In this document: piece after piece, positions 18,718 to 31,400 of the stretch
How the letters are laid out: each line of letters begins with the position of its first letter
How positions within the stretch are numbered: the stretch's first letter is position 1
Origin: Scytonema hofmannii PCC 7110
GTDB lineage: Bacteria > Cyanobacteriota > Cyanobacteriia > Cyanobacteriales > Nostocaceae
Reading direction: 5' to 3'
Length of the DNA stretch: 64,000 nucleotides
Assembly: GCF_000346485.2 (NCBI RefSeq)
Contig: NZ_KQ976354.1
Span: forward strand, 310,001-374,000
Notes under the pieces: model-generated
The model's database searches: none
Seen by the model: the letters and a program-made list of their open reading frames with translations, nothing else
What the model was told of the DNA's origin: nothing
Translations under genes and position numbers: made by a program

Positions 18718-21700
18718 TCAGGGTTGGGTTAGGCTTAATATCTTTTTAAGCTGAAAGTTGTTGACTAAAAAAGTCAAAGCATTGGCTAGAGACGGATGGC
18801 GATCGCGAATTTGGTCAATTAAGTTGAGCATTAACTGCATATCTCCCTCAATTGTAGCTGTATGGAGGGATTCGACCCAATGGCTGGGCAAACTGGCGAG
18901 AGATTCTGGAGTGAGAGTTTCTGGTTTGAATTCTACAGCAGATTGCTGAGAAATGCTTTGTTCGTATTGATACTGCACTCCCAAGTGTGTCTGAATTTTT
19001 TCAAATAACTCTGCTTCTTGAAAAGGCTTGCAAATAACATCATGACAACCAGTGGAAAGAATGACTGTGCGTTCTTCTTCAAAGGTACTGGCGGTTACGG
19101 CAATGATAGGTGTAGCTTGTCCTTTTAAAGTGGCTTTGATTTGTTTTATAGCTTGGTAACCATCCATGACTGGCATCCGCATATCCATTAGTATAAGATG
19201 GGGGTCCCAAGTATCCCAAACTGCGATGGCTTCAGCACCGTTACTGGCTTCGCACACTTCAAAGCCAACGGTCGTCAGTAATTTAACCAGCAGTTGGCGA
19301 TTGTCCCATCGATCATCTACAACTAAGAGGCGGTAGGTTGATTGGTTGGGTTCTAAACCAACCACTCTATGGATTACTTTATTAGCGACAGGTGCTTTTT
19401 GAGGTGCGATAAGCCGGGTACGGCTTGCGCCAAGGGCGATCGCATTAATATTAAACTTGAAAATACTGCCTTTGCCTAACTCACTGCTAACTGTGAGGTT
19501 CCCTCCCATCAATTGCACAAACTTGCAGCTAATAGGTAACCCCAAACCCGTACCTTCTTGGATTTGCTGTCCGGCTTTGGCTTGTACAAAAGCTTGAAAG
19601 ATAGTATCTAATTCCTCTGTAGCAATTCCGCACCCCGTGTCTTCTACTTCAAAATGTAATTGGACATTTTCTTGTCGATCCATCATTTCCTGTTTGAGAC
19701 GTAAGGTCACGCTGCCAGTTTTGGTAAACTTGATGGCATTAGAGAGCAAGTTAATCAAAACCTGACGCAATTTAATTTCATCAGTTCTGATATATTGGGG
19801 TATATTTGGGGAACAGTCTAAAATTAACTCCAACTGCTTGACGTTCGCCTTTAATTGAAACATTTCTTTTAAATCCTTCAGCAGGTGGATGAGATCGAAG
19901 TCAGTTTCGTTAAAAGTGGTGCAACCGGCTTCTATTTTCGCCATGTCCAGCACCTCATTGATTAAGTTCAGCAAATGTTCCGCGCTGCGACTAACAATGC
20001 TAAGATTTTCTTTATGTTCGTTTGGTAAAGCAGAACTGCGGTTTATAATTTGAGTGAAGCCGAGAATAGCGTTAAGCGGTGTTCTCAGTTCGTGACTCAT
20101 ATTTGCCAAAAAAGCACTCTTCGCCCGGTTAGCAGTTTCAGCCAGTTCTTTGGCTTGTTGTAGTTCTAGCTCAGCTTTTTTGCGATCGCTAATCTCTTGT
20201 TGTAATTGAGTATTGGTACTAGCTAACTCAGCAGTTCTTTCTGCAACTTGAATTTCTAAAGTGCGGTTGTATTCTGCTAAAATTTTCTGAGTTTGTCGGC
20301 GTTCTGTAATATCAATAAAAGCATTAAGGGCAGAACTAATATTACCTTTTTCATCATAAATTGGCGTGGAGTACACTTCTAAAGGGATAATTTTATTAGG
20401 TAGACGAATTTCTAGATCGTTCACTTTCACAGTTTCACCTTTTAACGCCCGTATAGGTGGTAACCTATCGGTAGGATAGAGGTCATCCTTACCAGCAATA
20501 TAAACTTGATAAACTTCTGATAATTGTTCTGCGAGTCGTGCTTCTGCTTTTACACTCTGACCAAGTATAAGCTGTCCAATCTCATTGAGATAAGCAACTT
20601 CACCATTAGTATTGTGAACGGATACTCCTACAGGCAAACCCTCTAATAATTGCGCTAATTTAGCCTCGTTTTGACGTACCTCAGCATACAGTTGGGCATT
20701 TTTGATAGAAACAGCCGCTTGGGATGCCAACAAATTCAAAACTTTTAATCTGTCGGGAGTAAAAGCACCAGTTGTGAGATTATTTTCTAGATATAAGATA
20801 CCCGTAAGTTGGGCTTGATTCACCAGTGGCGAACACAGCACAGATTTTGGCTGCTGTTTGACTACATAGGGGTCGTGAGTAAAATTTCCCTCATGAACAG
20901 CATCGTGTAAAACTACACTGTTTTGGGTACGGATGACGTAATTAACGATCGCATTGGAAACTAATGGCGTATCTTGATTATTACTGACCGTTGTGATTGG
21001 GATAGATTGCAAAACATCAATTTCATCTAAGTTAATATTGCCTGATGCTTCGATCCTCCATTGCGATTGTTCATTCAAAATCAAATAACCTTTTTCTGCA
21101 CCAGCATTTTCCAGCACTAATTTCATAATTTTTGCTAAGAGGACATCCAAGACAATCTCCTGAATCAAAGTTTGCGATGCTTTTAGAATACTGGTTAAAT
21201 CAAGAGCATTTGATGAGTTTATATTAGTGTTGGAATTTGTGAAATTTTCTTCTGTAGAATTGATTAATTTTTTAGCAAGAAATTGAGGATATTGTGCTTC
21301 TAAATGCTTCACCTTTGCCACCGCTTGCCAACGAACATAACCATAATGGGCTTTAGTTATGTAAGTTTGAGCAAATTCTTCCATCCCAAGTTCTAAGTAA
21401 AACTTAGCTGCTAATTCATAAGCCAAAGCTTCTTCTTGTAAATAACCGTTAATTTTAGCACCTTTAATTGCTCTTTCGTAACCATTCATGGCTTCAACTA
21501 TTTGACCTAAGACTCGTGCTTTCTCTGCCTCAACTAAGTCATATTTGTGCTGAAAATTCATAGGAGCAGATATTGCCCATTTTTGCATTTTTTCTTGATT
21601 AGCATTAACTCGCTCGTTGAAAGCTAGTTTTTCCATATCTGAAAGTTCGGGAAAGACTGCTAAATGCGCTAAAGAATCATAAAAATGAAAGATAGGTGTG

Positions 21701-24700
21701 ACTATCATTGATAACACACTTTGTAAATACTGTTTAGCCATCTCCGCATTTATTAAGGCTTGATGAAAATCTCCAAATAAATAACAGAGAATAAGTTTAT
21801 TTAAATACAACATTTGTAATCCTACGTTGTCTTCTGCTGCGATCGCGATCGCTATAAATTCTTTCTCGTTAAAATCATGACCGACTAGCTGTATAGGGTT
21901 TTCAGAGCTATCAAGTAAGTTAAGAATTGTTTGCCAATAGATAGCTATCCAATTACAAGACATTTTCTGCTTTATTTTGCGAATTTTCTGATGGTAATTC
22001 GCCACTTTTTTCTCTATCTTAACTAAATCTTCACCAAGTAAATATGCACATTTGCACCAACCACAGGCGCTATATGATGCAAATTCAAAATCTCCGCTTT
22101 CTAACGATCCTTGAAATGCGTCAGACAAAAATGTTAGTGCTTGTTTGAAATGTTCTTTCCAATGCAGAACGTGCTCGACAAACACAAGTAGGGATTTAGA
22201 ACGTACTTTTTGATTGTAGAGTTTATGAGCTAAATTCAAAGACAGTTTTCCAAATCTATAACCTCTATCGATTTGTTGAAATACACCACATAAAACTATA
22301 GTATAAGCAGCATAAATTGATGGAGCAGAAGAGTTATTGCCATATTGGATAGATAAATTAACTTTTAATAAAGTAATGAGAAAGGACATTTTTGGAGAAA
22401 CTATATATGCAGTAGGAGATATACTGTCTAAAATATTTAGAATAGCTAATTTTTCCGGTTGAGTTATTTCTGGTAGATGAATTAAATCTTCAATTTCACG
22501 ATCGGCTAAAAGTAAATTATTTTCTTCTAGCAATTTTTGAATATGGTCAGAGCTTGGTTCTACTGGTATAATGACTCCTAACATCTGTAGGATTTGAAGA
22601 CCTATAAGAATAACAGCTTTTAAATTACCTTGAGCTATCAAAGCTAGAATTTTGACTTCATAAACTTTTACTTTTTCTAAGTCTGTTTTGGCATGAGTTA
22701 GTACTGCTAGTACCAATTGCTCCATTTGCTGAAATTCACCAACTAAATAAGCTGCTTCAGCCATTTTTGAGTAAAGACTTAAAGTGAGTTTATACTGTTG
22801 CTGCCAACTATCTGTATTTAGGAGCTTGATTCCATTCTTAAAATATTGAAATGCTGGTTCATAAGCCGTTGCAGCTACAGCTTTTTCCCCAGCCATTAAA
22901 TTTAATTGCGCTAATTTAACTTTTTCTGTTTGTGAATCAATGATGTCGATCGCTTGATTAAATTGATCGACGACATCAAAGATTCTTGCTTCTAAATCTT
23001 CCTGCGTAAAATTTGCTAAGAGTAAACGTCCGATTTGCAAATGAGTCACTTGCTTTTGCGTTTCCTCAATTAAAGAATAAGCAGCTTGCTGGACTCTATC
23101 GTGTAAAAACTGTAACCTAACTTGACTTAAAAAACTATCATCTCCAAGTCCCAGTAATTTATACTTCTCATTTAAGGAAATCAATAAACCTTCTTGCAAT
23201 GCGCCTAGGAGTGTATTGAAAACTTGAGGAGCGGATGTTTGAGATATAGTAGCTAACGTTAGCAAATCAAAGTTATAACCAATACAAGCGGCTAACTTTA
23301 ATATAGACTCAGTCATTTCTGGCAATTTGTCTATTTTGCTCACCATCAATTCCACCACATTCGCTGTGATATTTTTGGCTTGAATTTGGCTGACATCCCA
23401 TTGCCACTTACGTTGCGTATAATCGAAGTTTAATAAACCTTCAACGTAAAGAGACTTTAAAAACTCAGTTGTGAAAAAGGCGTTTCCTTGTGTTTTTTCA
23501 TAAACTAAATTGGTTAATGCTTGACTGGAAGTTTGGGAACAAGCTAAAGCGTCAGCAATTAAAGCGTTGATATCTGGCTGAGTCAGGTTATTTAAATGAA
23601 TGATGGAAATTATCCCTTGTTCTTGTTTGATTTCCTCTAAAATTCCCATCAATGGATGGGTTGCATCTACTTCGTTATCTCGATAAGCACCAATAATTAG
23701 GATATGTTGCAGCGTGCGATCACTTATAATTGTTTTTAGTAAACTTAATGATGTCCTATCTGCCCATTGCAAGTCATCGATAAATAAAACTAAAGGATGT
23801 TCCGGCTGAGCGATCACTCTAATAAAGTTTTGGCAAACAAAGTTAAAACGGTTTTGAGCTTCTTGCACTCCCACTTCCACAACAGGTGGTTGAGAACCAA
23901 TAACTCTTTCCAAATTAGGTATAAAATCTATTAAAACCTGTCCGTTATTACCAACTGCTGTCAGTATTTTCTCTTGCCATTCATTTAAGACAGCTGCGGT
24001 TTCAGTTAGGATGCGATCGCACAAACTATTGAAAGCCTGAGAAATTGCATAGTAAGGAATATTGCGCTGGTATTGGTCAAATTTACCAGAAATAAAGTTG
24101 CCACGCTTGGCAGTAATTGGTTTGTGAACCTCTCTCACTAAAGCAGACTTACCTACACCAGCATATCCAGCAACTAATACCATTTCGATTTTGGATTTTG
24201 GATTTTGAATTTTGGATTGGGGATTGGAGATTGGAGATTGGGGATGAAAAGTTTCTTCTGCTTCTTCCTCAGCAATGCGAACAAATGCTTCTAGTAACTT
24301 TGCTATCTCCTGTTCCCTACCATACAGTTTTTGAGGAATTTGAAATTTACCAGAAAAATCTTGTTTGCCGAGAGGAAAAGAAGCCATTTCTCCTTTACCA
24401 GTCAATTGTTGCAAACAAAACTCTAAATCTGTTTGAATGCCGTAAGCCGATTCATAGCGATCTTCAGCATTTTTTGACATTAATTTAAGAATGATTTGGG
24501 AAAGAATTATGGGTAATTCTGGTTTGATTTCATGGGGTAGGATTGGCTGTTTGGCGATATGATTGTAAACTAATTCCAAAGCATCATCGCTGTGAAAAGG
24601 CAATTGACCCGTCAGTAACTCATAGAAAGTTATGCCCAAAGAGTAAAAATCAGTACGATAGTCAATTTTTCGATTCATGCGCCCTGTTTGTTCGGGCGAA

Positions 24701-25221
24701 ATATAAGCAAGCGTTCCTTCTAGAATATTTGGATTTTGAAAAGTTGGTGTTTCTCGTAAAAGAATTGCTGATATACCAAAATCAATAATTTTTACTTCTT
24801 TGGTATGAGGATTCAGGACAATATTGCTAGGATTGATATCTTTATGAATGATATTTTGAGCGTGAATTCGACCTAAAATGTCAGTAATAGAAATAGCTAA
24901 TTGTAGAAAATCTAACAAAGATAAATTTCCAGATAATCCTAATAGAGATAAAGATTCACCACCAAAATCTTCTAAAACTATGATTGGACGTTGCTCTTCA
25001 GCTTCTATCCCTATTGCTTTGATTACCCCTGGTATATTTAGACTGCGCGTAATTTCATATTCGCGCTTAAACCAAGCCAAACGTTCTGGTGATGGATAGG
25101 CGTCTTTAAGCATTTTGAGAATAACAGGCTGTTGGTTTGATACCCGCCATCCTCGATAAACTAAAGAATTATTACTCTCATACAATTGCTTGATAATAGT
25201 CGTTCCTGAAATTGTCAGCAT
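18718..25221 (-). CDS. Giant hybrid Ser/Thr kinase-AAA-GAF-PAS-histidine kinase-receiver
   Basis: A 2167-residue multi-module signalling protein. Residues about 1-275 are a Ser/Thr kinase with catalytic loop HKDINPSN, IDFG and GTLAYISPEQTGRMNRKID. An AAA-type ATPase follows at about 295-600 (Walker A GYAGVGKS, Walker B LVLFIDDLQWAD), then a long TPR-like helical region to about 1330. A GAF domain spans about 1360-1510 and a PAS about 1530-1650. The histidine kinase has its phospho-His in NMSHELRTPLNAIL, with G2 box GTGLGLPIS. A receiver has its Asp in LILMDMRMPVMDG, and a helical C-terminal domain closes the protein. The order matches HstK-type kinases of Anabaena relatives. It is divergent from a second such gene; the signals sensed are unknown. 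Confidence 0.9.
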   Translation of the reverse strand: MLTISGTTIIKQLYESNNSLVYRGWRVSNQQPVILKMLKDAYPSPERLAWFKREYEITRSLNIPGVIKAIGIEAEEQRPIIVLEDFGGESLSLLGLSGNLSLLDFLQLAISITDILGRIHAQNIIHKDINPSNIVLNPHTKEVKIIDFGISAILLRETPTFQNPNILEGTLAYISPEQTGRMNRKIDYRTDFYSLGITFYELLTGQLPFHSDDALELVYNHIAKQPILPHEIKPELPIILSQIILKLMSKNAEDRYESAYGIQTDLEFCLQQLTGKGEMASFPLGKQDFSGKFQIPQKLYGREQEIAKLLEAFVRIAEEEAEETFHPQSPISNPQSKIQNPKSKIEMVLVAGYAGVGKSALVREVHKPITAKRGNFISGKFDQYQRNIPYYAISQAFNSLCDRILTETAAVLNEWQEKILTAVGNNGQVLIDFIPNLERVIGSQPPVVEVGVQEAQNRFNFVCQNFIRVIAQPEHPLVLFIDDLQWADRTSLSLLKTIISDRTLQHILIIGAYRDNEVDATHPLMGILEEIKQEQGIISIIHLNNLTQPDINALIADALACSQTSSQALTNLVYEKTQGNAFFTTEFLKSLYVEGLLNFDYTQRKWQWDVSQIQAKNITANVVELMVSKIDKLPEMTESILKLAACIGYNFDLLTLATISQTSAPQVFNTLLGALQEGLLISLNEKYKLLGLGDDSFLSQVRLQFLHDRVQQAAYSLIEETQKQVTHLQIGRLLLANFTQEDLEARIFDVVDQFNQAIDIIDSQTEKVKLAQLNLMAGEKAVAATAYEPAFQYFKNGIKLLNTDSWQQQYKLTLSLYSKMAEAAYLVGEFQQMEQLVLAVLTHAKTDLEKVKVYEVKILALIAQGNLKAVILIGLQILQMLGVIIPVEPSSDHIQKLLEENNLLLADREIEDLIHLPEITQPEKLAILNILDSISPTAYIVSPKMSFLITLLKVNLSIQYGNNSSAPSIYAAYTIVLCGVFQQIDRGYRFGKLSLNLAHKLYNQKVRSKSLLVFVEHVLHWKEHFKQALTFLSDAFQGSLESGDFEFASYSACGWCKCAYLLGEDLVKIEKKVANYHQKIRKIKQKMSCNWIAIYWQTILNLLDSSENPIQLVGHDFNEKEFIAIAIAAEDNVGLQMLYLNKLILCYLFGDFHQALINAEMAKQYLQSVLSMIVTPIFHFYDSLAHLAVFPELSDMEKLAFNERVNANQEKMQKWAISAPMNFQHKYDLVEAEKARVLGQIVEAMNGYERAIKGAKINGYLQEEALAYELAAKFYLELGMEEFAQTYITKAHYGYVRWQAVAKVKHLEAQYPQFLAKKLINSTEENFTNSNTNINSSNALDLTSILKASQTLIQEIVLDVLLAKIMKLVLENAGAEKGYLILNEQSQWRIEASGNINLDEIDVLQSIPITTVSNNQDTPLVSNAIVNYVIRTQNSVVLHDAVHEGNFTHDPYVVKQQPKSVLCSPLVNQAQLTGILYLENNLTTGAFTPDRLKVLNLLASQAAVSIKNAQLYAEVRQNEAKLAQLLEGLPVGVSVHNTNGEVAYLNEIGQLILGQSVKAEARLAEQLSEVYQVYIAGKDDLYPTDRLPPIRALKGETVKVNDLEIRLPNKIIPLEVYSTPIYDEKGNISSALNAFIDITERRQTQKILAEYNRTLEIQVAERTAELASTNTQLQQEISDRKKAELELQQAKELAETANRAKSAFLANMSHELRTPLNAILGFTQIINRSSALPNEHKENLSIVSRSAEHLLNLINEVLDMAKIEAGCTTFNETDFDLIHLLKDLKEMFQLKANVKQLELILDCSPNIPQYIRTDEIKLRQVLINLLSNAIKFTKTGSVTLRLKQEMMDRQENVQLHFEVEDTGCGIATEELDTIFQAFVQAKAGQQIQEGTGLGLPISCKFVQLMGGNLTVSSELGKGSIFKFNINAIALGASRTRLIAPQKAPVANKVIHRVVGLEPNQSTYRLLVVDDRWDNRQLLVKLLTTVGFEVCEASNGAEAIAVWDTWDPHLILMDMRMPVMDGYQAIKQIKATLKGQATPIIAVTASTFEEERTVILSTGCHDVICKPFQEAELFEKIQTHLGVQYQYEQSISQQSAVEFKPETLTPESLASLPSHWVESLHTATIEGDMQLMLNLIDQIRDRHPSLANALTFLVNNFQLKKILSLTQP

Positions 25222-25484
25222 CTAAACACCTTCCTTTCAAGATATAAAATCAAAAGCTCACCGTTTACTCCCTTCCACTATAGGAATCATAAATGATTTA
25301 TGAAAATCTCACCTCTTACCTCTGCGTACTCTGCGTCTCGGCGGTTAAATAAATTACTTTTAAACCTGACTAGGCGCACCAGAGCGCACCAGAGAAAAGA
25401 TGAGGAATTGCCACCTGAATAGAACAGAAGGCTTATAATACAACAGTTACTTATTTCAAATTTATTCCGCGAGCTTTTGGCATA
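25222..25484. promoter_or_regulatory. Divergent promoter region of the two giant kinases
   Basis: 263 bp separate the start codons of two giant kinase genes facing away from each other, so the control sequences of both must lie here. A tandem GAGCGCACCA pair occurs at about 25376-25393. No clear operator palindrome was seen. Confidence 0.4.
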
Positions 25485-28400
25485 ATGGTTGCGTTAACCG
25501 GATTTATCATTGGCACTTTGCTAAAAACAGGGGTAAAAGCAGTCTTATACCGTGGAATCCGGATTGAAGATCGATGCCCTGTTATTATCAAAGGGTTACG
25601 TCCAGAACAGTGTACACCTAATAATATTGAGCAACTCAAACACGAGTATACGATCTCCCGCCAGTTAAACACCACAGCAGCAGTCAAAGCCTACGCCTTA
25701 GAACTACATCAGGGTATCCCTTATCTTATCCTAGAGGACTTTGGCGGGCGATCGCTTGACCAACTTCTGGACGATTTTCGCCAACCCCTATCGTTCCTCA
25801 AAATTGCCCTTCAAATCACCACAGCACTCGCGCAAATCCACCATCGTAATGTTGTTCACAAAGACCTCAAGCCGCAGAATATCCTCATTAACCCCCAAAC
25901 CCATGAGGTAAAAATCGCAGACTTTGGAATTGCGGCTTTCATCCCCTACGAACAGCAAATTGTCAGCAGTTCCAATCAAATTGAAGGAAGTCTGGCTTAT
26001 CTTTCACCAGAACGAACCGGACGCATGAATCGGGGAATTGACCAACGCAGCGATTTATATTCCCTGGGAGTCACCTTTTACCAAATGCTAACAGGTCAGC
26101 TACCGTTTCAAGCCAAAGATCCCCTAGAGTGGCTCCATTGTCACATTGCCAAATCTCCTTTACCCCCTACACAAATCATCTCCCATATTCCCCAAATTCT
26201 CTCCGACATTATCATAAAACTGCTGTCAAAGATGCCAGAAGACCGCTATCAAACTGCTTTGGGCTTGCAGTTTGATTTGGAACGGTGTTTACAACAGTTA
26301 GAAACCACCGGAAAAATCTTACCTTTTCCTTTAAGTGAACGGGATATTTCAGATCGGTTTCAGATTCCACAAAAATTATATGGGCGAGAACAGGAGATTG
26401 CACAGCTTCTAGAAGCATTTGAGCGAGTTGTTAGCCAAGGGACACCAGAAATTGTGCTTGTCTCTGGCTATGCTGGTGTTGGGAAATCTTCTCTCGTGAA
26501 TGAGATACACAAACCCATTGTCAGAGAACGTGGGATTTTTATCTCAGGTAAGTTCGATCAATACAAACGAGATATTCCTTATTTCACAATAGTTCAAGCT
26601 TTTCAAACCCTCATTCGTCAAATTTTAACTGAAAGCGAAGATAAACTTGCCATTCGGAAAAAGAAAATAATTGCTGCATTGGGCAATAATGGTAAACTGA
26701 TTGCAGATGTTATTCCCGAAATTGAACTGATTATCGGCAAACAATTTCCCATACCAGATTTAGGACCTGCTGAATCACAAAATCGCTTCAATTTGGTATT
26801 TCAAAACTTTATTCAGGTCTTTGCCCAAAAAGAGCATCCAATTGCTATCTTTTTAGATGATATGCAGTGGGCAGACAGCGCTACTTTAAGTTTAATTCAA
26901 ACCATTATTACAGGAGCGAGAATTCAGTCTCTTTGCTTCATTCTAGCCTACCGAAATAACGAGGTCGATCTCACGCATCCTTTAAATTTGATGGTGGAAA
27001 AGATTCGCCGCCAGGAGGCAAGAATCACTGAAATTGTGCTAAAACCCTTGAATATTACCTGCTTGAATCAGTTAGTTGCTGATACTTTACATAGTTCGGT
27101 AGAGCGATCGCAACCTCTTGCTCAATTGATTCTCCAGAAAACAGACGGCAATCCTTTTTTTGTGAACGAGTTTCTCAAAACCCTGTATCAAGAAAATCTG
27201 CTGACTTTCGTTCCCCCTCAGTCCCCTAATTATAAGGGTGGCTGGCAGTGGGAGCAAGCTAAAATTGAAGCTCAAGGCATGACAGATAATGTTGTCAATT
27301 TAATGCTTCAGCGAATGCAAAAACTTCCACCTGCAACTCAGCATGTGCTTAAGTTAGCTTCATGCATTGGTAACCGCTTTGATTTGGAAGTTTTGACAAT
27401 AGTTAGTGAAACATCTTCTGAGGAAACATCTCATGCACTTTTGGAAGCTGTGCTGAGAGGATTCATCGTTTTAATAGAGATAACGGAAAATTTTGAGAAA
27501 AGCTATCGCTTCTATCATGACAGAATTCAACAAGCTGCTTATGCCTCGATCGCAGAGGAACAAAAACCAGCAATTCACCTCATGATTGGAAGGCTTCTAC
27601 TTCAAAATACCAGCCCCGAACAAGCAGATGATCTCATTTTCGATATAGTCAATCACTTTAATATTGCTGTCGATTTGATTGTTGAAAAGACAGAACAAGA
27701 TGAACTGGTTCGATTAAATCTCATTGCAGGTAAGAAGGCAAAAGCATCTACAGCTTACCTACCTGCAAAAAGGTTTTTTTCCACAGCTACAAACCTTTTA
27801 TCAGAAAATGCTTGGAGCGAAGAATACGAACAAACCTTTACTTTATTCCGAGAACTCTCTGAATGTGAATTTTTAACGGGAAATTTAGAGCAAGCAGAAG
27901 AAATATTTAAACTTTTATTGCTGAGAGCACAATCCCATTTGGACAAGTGTGACGTTTATATGCTTCAAATCAGACTTTACCAAGTGGCAGGTAGGTATGA
28001 GGAAGCACTGGTACTGGGATTAGAAGCTTTAAAACTTTTTGGCATAATTATACCAGATTCTGATGCGGAAATTCAAGATGCGATCGCGAGGGAAAAAAAT
28101 CAAGTCTCAACCAACTTAGATGGCAGAGCAATTTCCACTTTAATTGACGCCCCAATCATTCAAGATCCCAATCTAAAAGCATTAATTGCTTTGCTCACAA
28201 CGTCAAGTCCTCCAGCTTATCTCGGCAAACCCAATATTTTTCCCTTGATTGTGTTGAAAGCAGTTAACTACTCCCTACAGTTTGGCAATACGGAAGATTC
28301 CTGTTTTGCTTACAGTATGTATGCCATGTTGTTAGTCTCCATCTTCCTTGATATTCCTACAGGTTATGCATTTTCTGAAATGTCAATTCAATTGAATGAA

Positions 28401-31400
28401 AAGTTGAATGACTTAAAACTGAGAGGAACAGTTTGGCACATTCATGGCAGTCATATTAATGTTTGGCGGAACCATATTGCTACGAGTCTTCCCTTTTTAG
28501 AGAAGGGATTTCTTGGGTGTATAGAAGCAGGTGATGTGACGATGGCTAACTACAATGGCTATCAAGGTTCTTGGCAAATTATACAAGTGGGTGCGCTCCT
28601 TTCAGACACTCATACCTCACTAGAAAAGTACATTACCTTTGCCCGACAATCCAAGCATGAAGCTGCTTATCAAACGATTAAATTACAGCAACAGCTACTA
28701 ACAAATCTTCGGGGACTCACTCACCACAACCTGACTCTAAGTGATGCTGAATTTGATGAATCACTGGCTCTATCTATCATTACAGATGCCGGTTTTGTCA
28801 GTGGAATTATCTTTTATCATATTGTAAAATTAGTTGTGTTTTTCACTTATGGAGAGTACCTCGAAGCGCTAAACTCTGCCTTACAATTATCTGCGTTGCC
28901 AGTCACAACACTGGCATTACCCATTGAAACAGATTATATTCTGTATTACTCCCTAACCCTAACGGCTGTTTATCCGACAGTGTCTTGTGAAGAACAAGAA
29001 AGGTTCTGGCAAATTCTGGCAAAACATCAACGTCAATTGGAGTATTGGGCTAACCACTGCCAAGCTAACTTCTTACACAAATCTCAATTAGTAGGGGCGG
29101 AAATGGCTCGAATTGAGAATCGAGACTTGGAAGCAATGCACTTGTACGAGCAATCAATTCGCTCAGCCCGCAAGCATGGATTTGTACAATATGAAGCTTT
29201 AGCACATGAGCTAGCTGCTAAGTTTTACTTGGATCGGGAGTTTGAGACTATAGCCAAAACCTATCTGCAAGAAGCAAAAAATGCTTATGTCCGTTGGGGT
29301 GCGATGGGCAAAGTCAAGCAACTTGAGGAGTGCTATCCGCATATATTCCCCCATCAGGTTCCTGTCTCTAACAGCACATTTTTAAGCATGGGCGAACAAC
29401 TTGACTTTCTATCGGTGGTTAAAGCATCTCAAACTATCTCTAGTGAAATTGTCTTCTCTCGGTTGTTAGAGATATTGATGCAGATTGCGATGGAGCAAGC
29501 GGGAGCAGAACAAGGTTATTTACTACTCGAACGCGAGGAAAATTTAGCGATCGAAGTAGAAGCTAAGGTGGATTTACAACAGGAAATCAACGTTTTGCGA
29601 CCTGTATTTGAGGGTGAAATTTCACAGGTGATTCCTCTATCAATACTGAATTACGTTCAGCGAACTCAAGAAACAGCGATCGCGCATAACGCTACAGAGC
29701 ACGACCTGTTTTCAAAAGATGAGTATATCATTCAAAAGCAGCCTAAATCCATACTCTGCTTGCCAATTACCCGGCAGTCAAATTTGCTCGGTATTTTGTA
29801 TTTAGAAAACAACTTGATCCCAGGGGCTTTTACCCATGGTAAGCTTTCCGTATTGGAAATATTAGCAACCCAAATTGCCATTTCTCTGGAAAATGCCCGT
29901 CTTTATCAAGGGCTAGCAGAAAGTCAAGAACAGCTTAACCTAGCGTTAAAATCTGCCCAAATTGGTGTTTGGAGTTGGGACATTCTTAACAATCGATTTG
30001 ATTGTGATGAGCAGATTTATCAAATGTTTGGCATCACGCCCGAAACCTTTATTGGGAGTTTAGAAGCAGTTTTAGATCGGCTGCATCCAGACGATCGCCA
30101 ATTGCTAACCCAATCTTTGAACCAAGCAATTCAGGAAGGTGTGGAACACAACCTAGAATATAGAATTATAAGGGATGATGGTACTATCCGCTATGCAGCC
30201 TGTCGGGGAAAACCCTTTTTCAAGGAAGCAGGTGAAGCAATTTGTATCAAGGGAGTTATCCTTGATATCACGGAACGCAAGCAAGCAGAGGCTGAACGCG
30301 CTCAACTGATTCGAGAGCAAACCGCTAGACTGGAAGCAGAAGCAGATCGGCAGGGTGCAGCGTTTTTGATTGAAGTCAGTACGGTACTGACCTCTTCACT
30401 GGATTATGAAAGAACTCTTTCTAGTGTTGCCAATGTGGTTGTACCTTACTTTGCAGACTGGTGCTGTATCGATTTACTGGAAGAAAACCAATCTATCAGT
30501 CGGGTAGCAATAGCGCACCGCGATCCAGATAAGGTGAAATTTGGCTGGGAATTCCATCAGCGTTACCCCAGACGGCTGGAGATGAATTATGGAATTGCAA
30601 AAGTTTTACGTACCGGGCAAACAGAACTTGCGGCTGAAATTCCCGACTCTGCACTGGAGTTGGTTATTGAAGATGCCGAACAATTACGGTTACTGCGCGA
30701 ACTTGGCTTAAAGTCTTGCATCATCTCGCCTTTGATAGCACGCGGACGAATCTTAGGTGCTATCTCCTTTGTCACGGCTGAATCAGAACGTCGTTACAGC
30801 ACAAGCGATTTAACTTTGGCGCAGGAAGTTGCTCATCGTGCGGCGATCGCGATCGACAATGCCTGCCTTTACCGAGAAGCACAGCAGGCACAACAAAAAG
30901 CAGAGCGAACTGCTGAACGGATTGCCCGCCTACAGTCTATCACTGCTGCCCTTTCAGAATCGCTCACGCCTGCCCAAGTGTCTGATGTTATTGTAGAGCA
31001 AGGCATGGCTGTGTTAGATGCTAGTTCGGCACTAGTTGCTTTAGTGAATGAAAACAGGACGGAACTTCATATTGTGCGTGCGGTTGGCTATGAGGAGGAT
31101 TTGGTAGAGGCATGGAGTTGTTTTCCCATTGATTCCCCCGCTCCACTTGCAGAAGCCGTGCGAACTGGGCAACCTGTTTGGACTGCACCGAGAGAAGATC
31201 GCATAGCGCGTTACCCTCATTTGGCTGAAATTTATGGGCGGTACAATTTTAGTGCTTGGATTTCTATTCCATTAATGGTTGAGGGGCGGGCTATTGGAGG
31301 CATATCTTTGGCATTTGTCAAGCCCCAACAAGTGAGTGAGGAAGATCGGGCGTTTATCCTAGCTCTTGCTCAACAATGTGCTCAAGCGATCGCTCGTGCT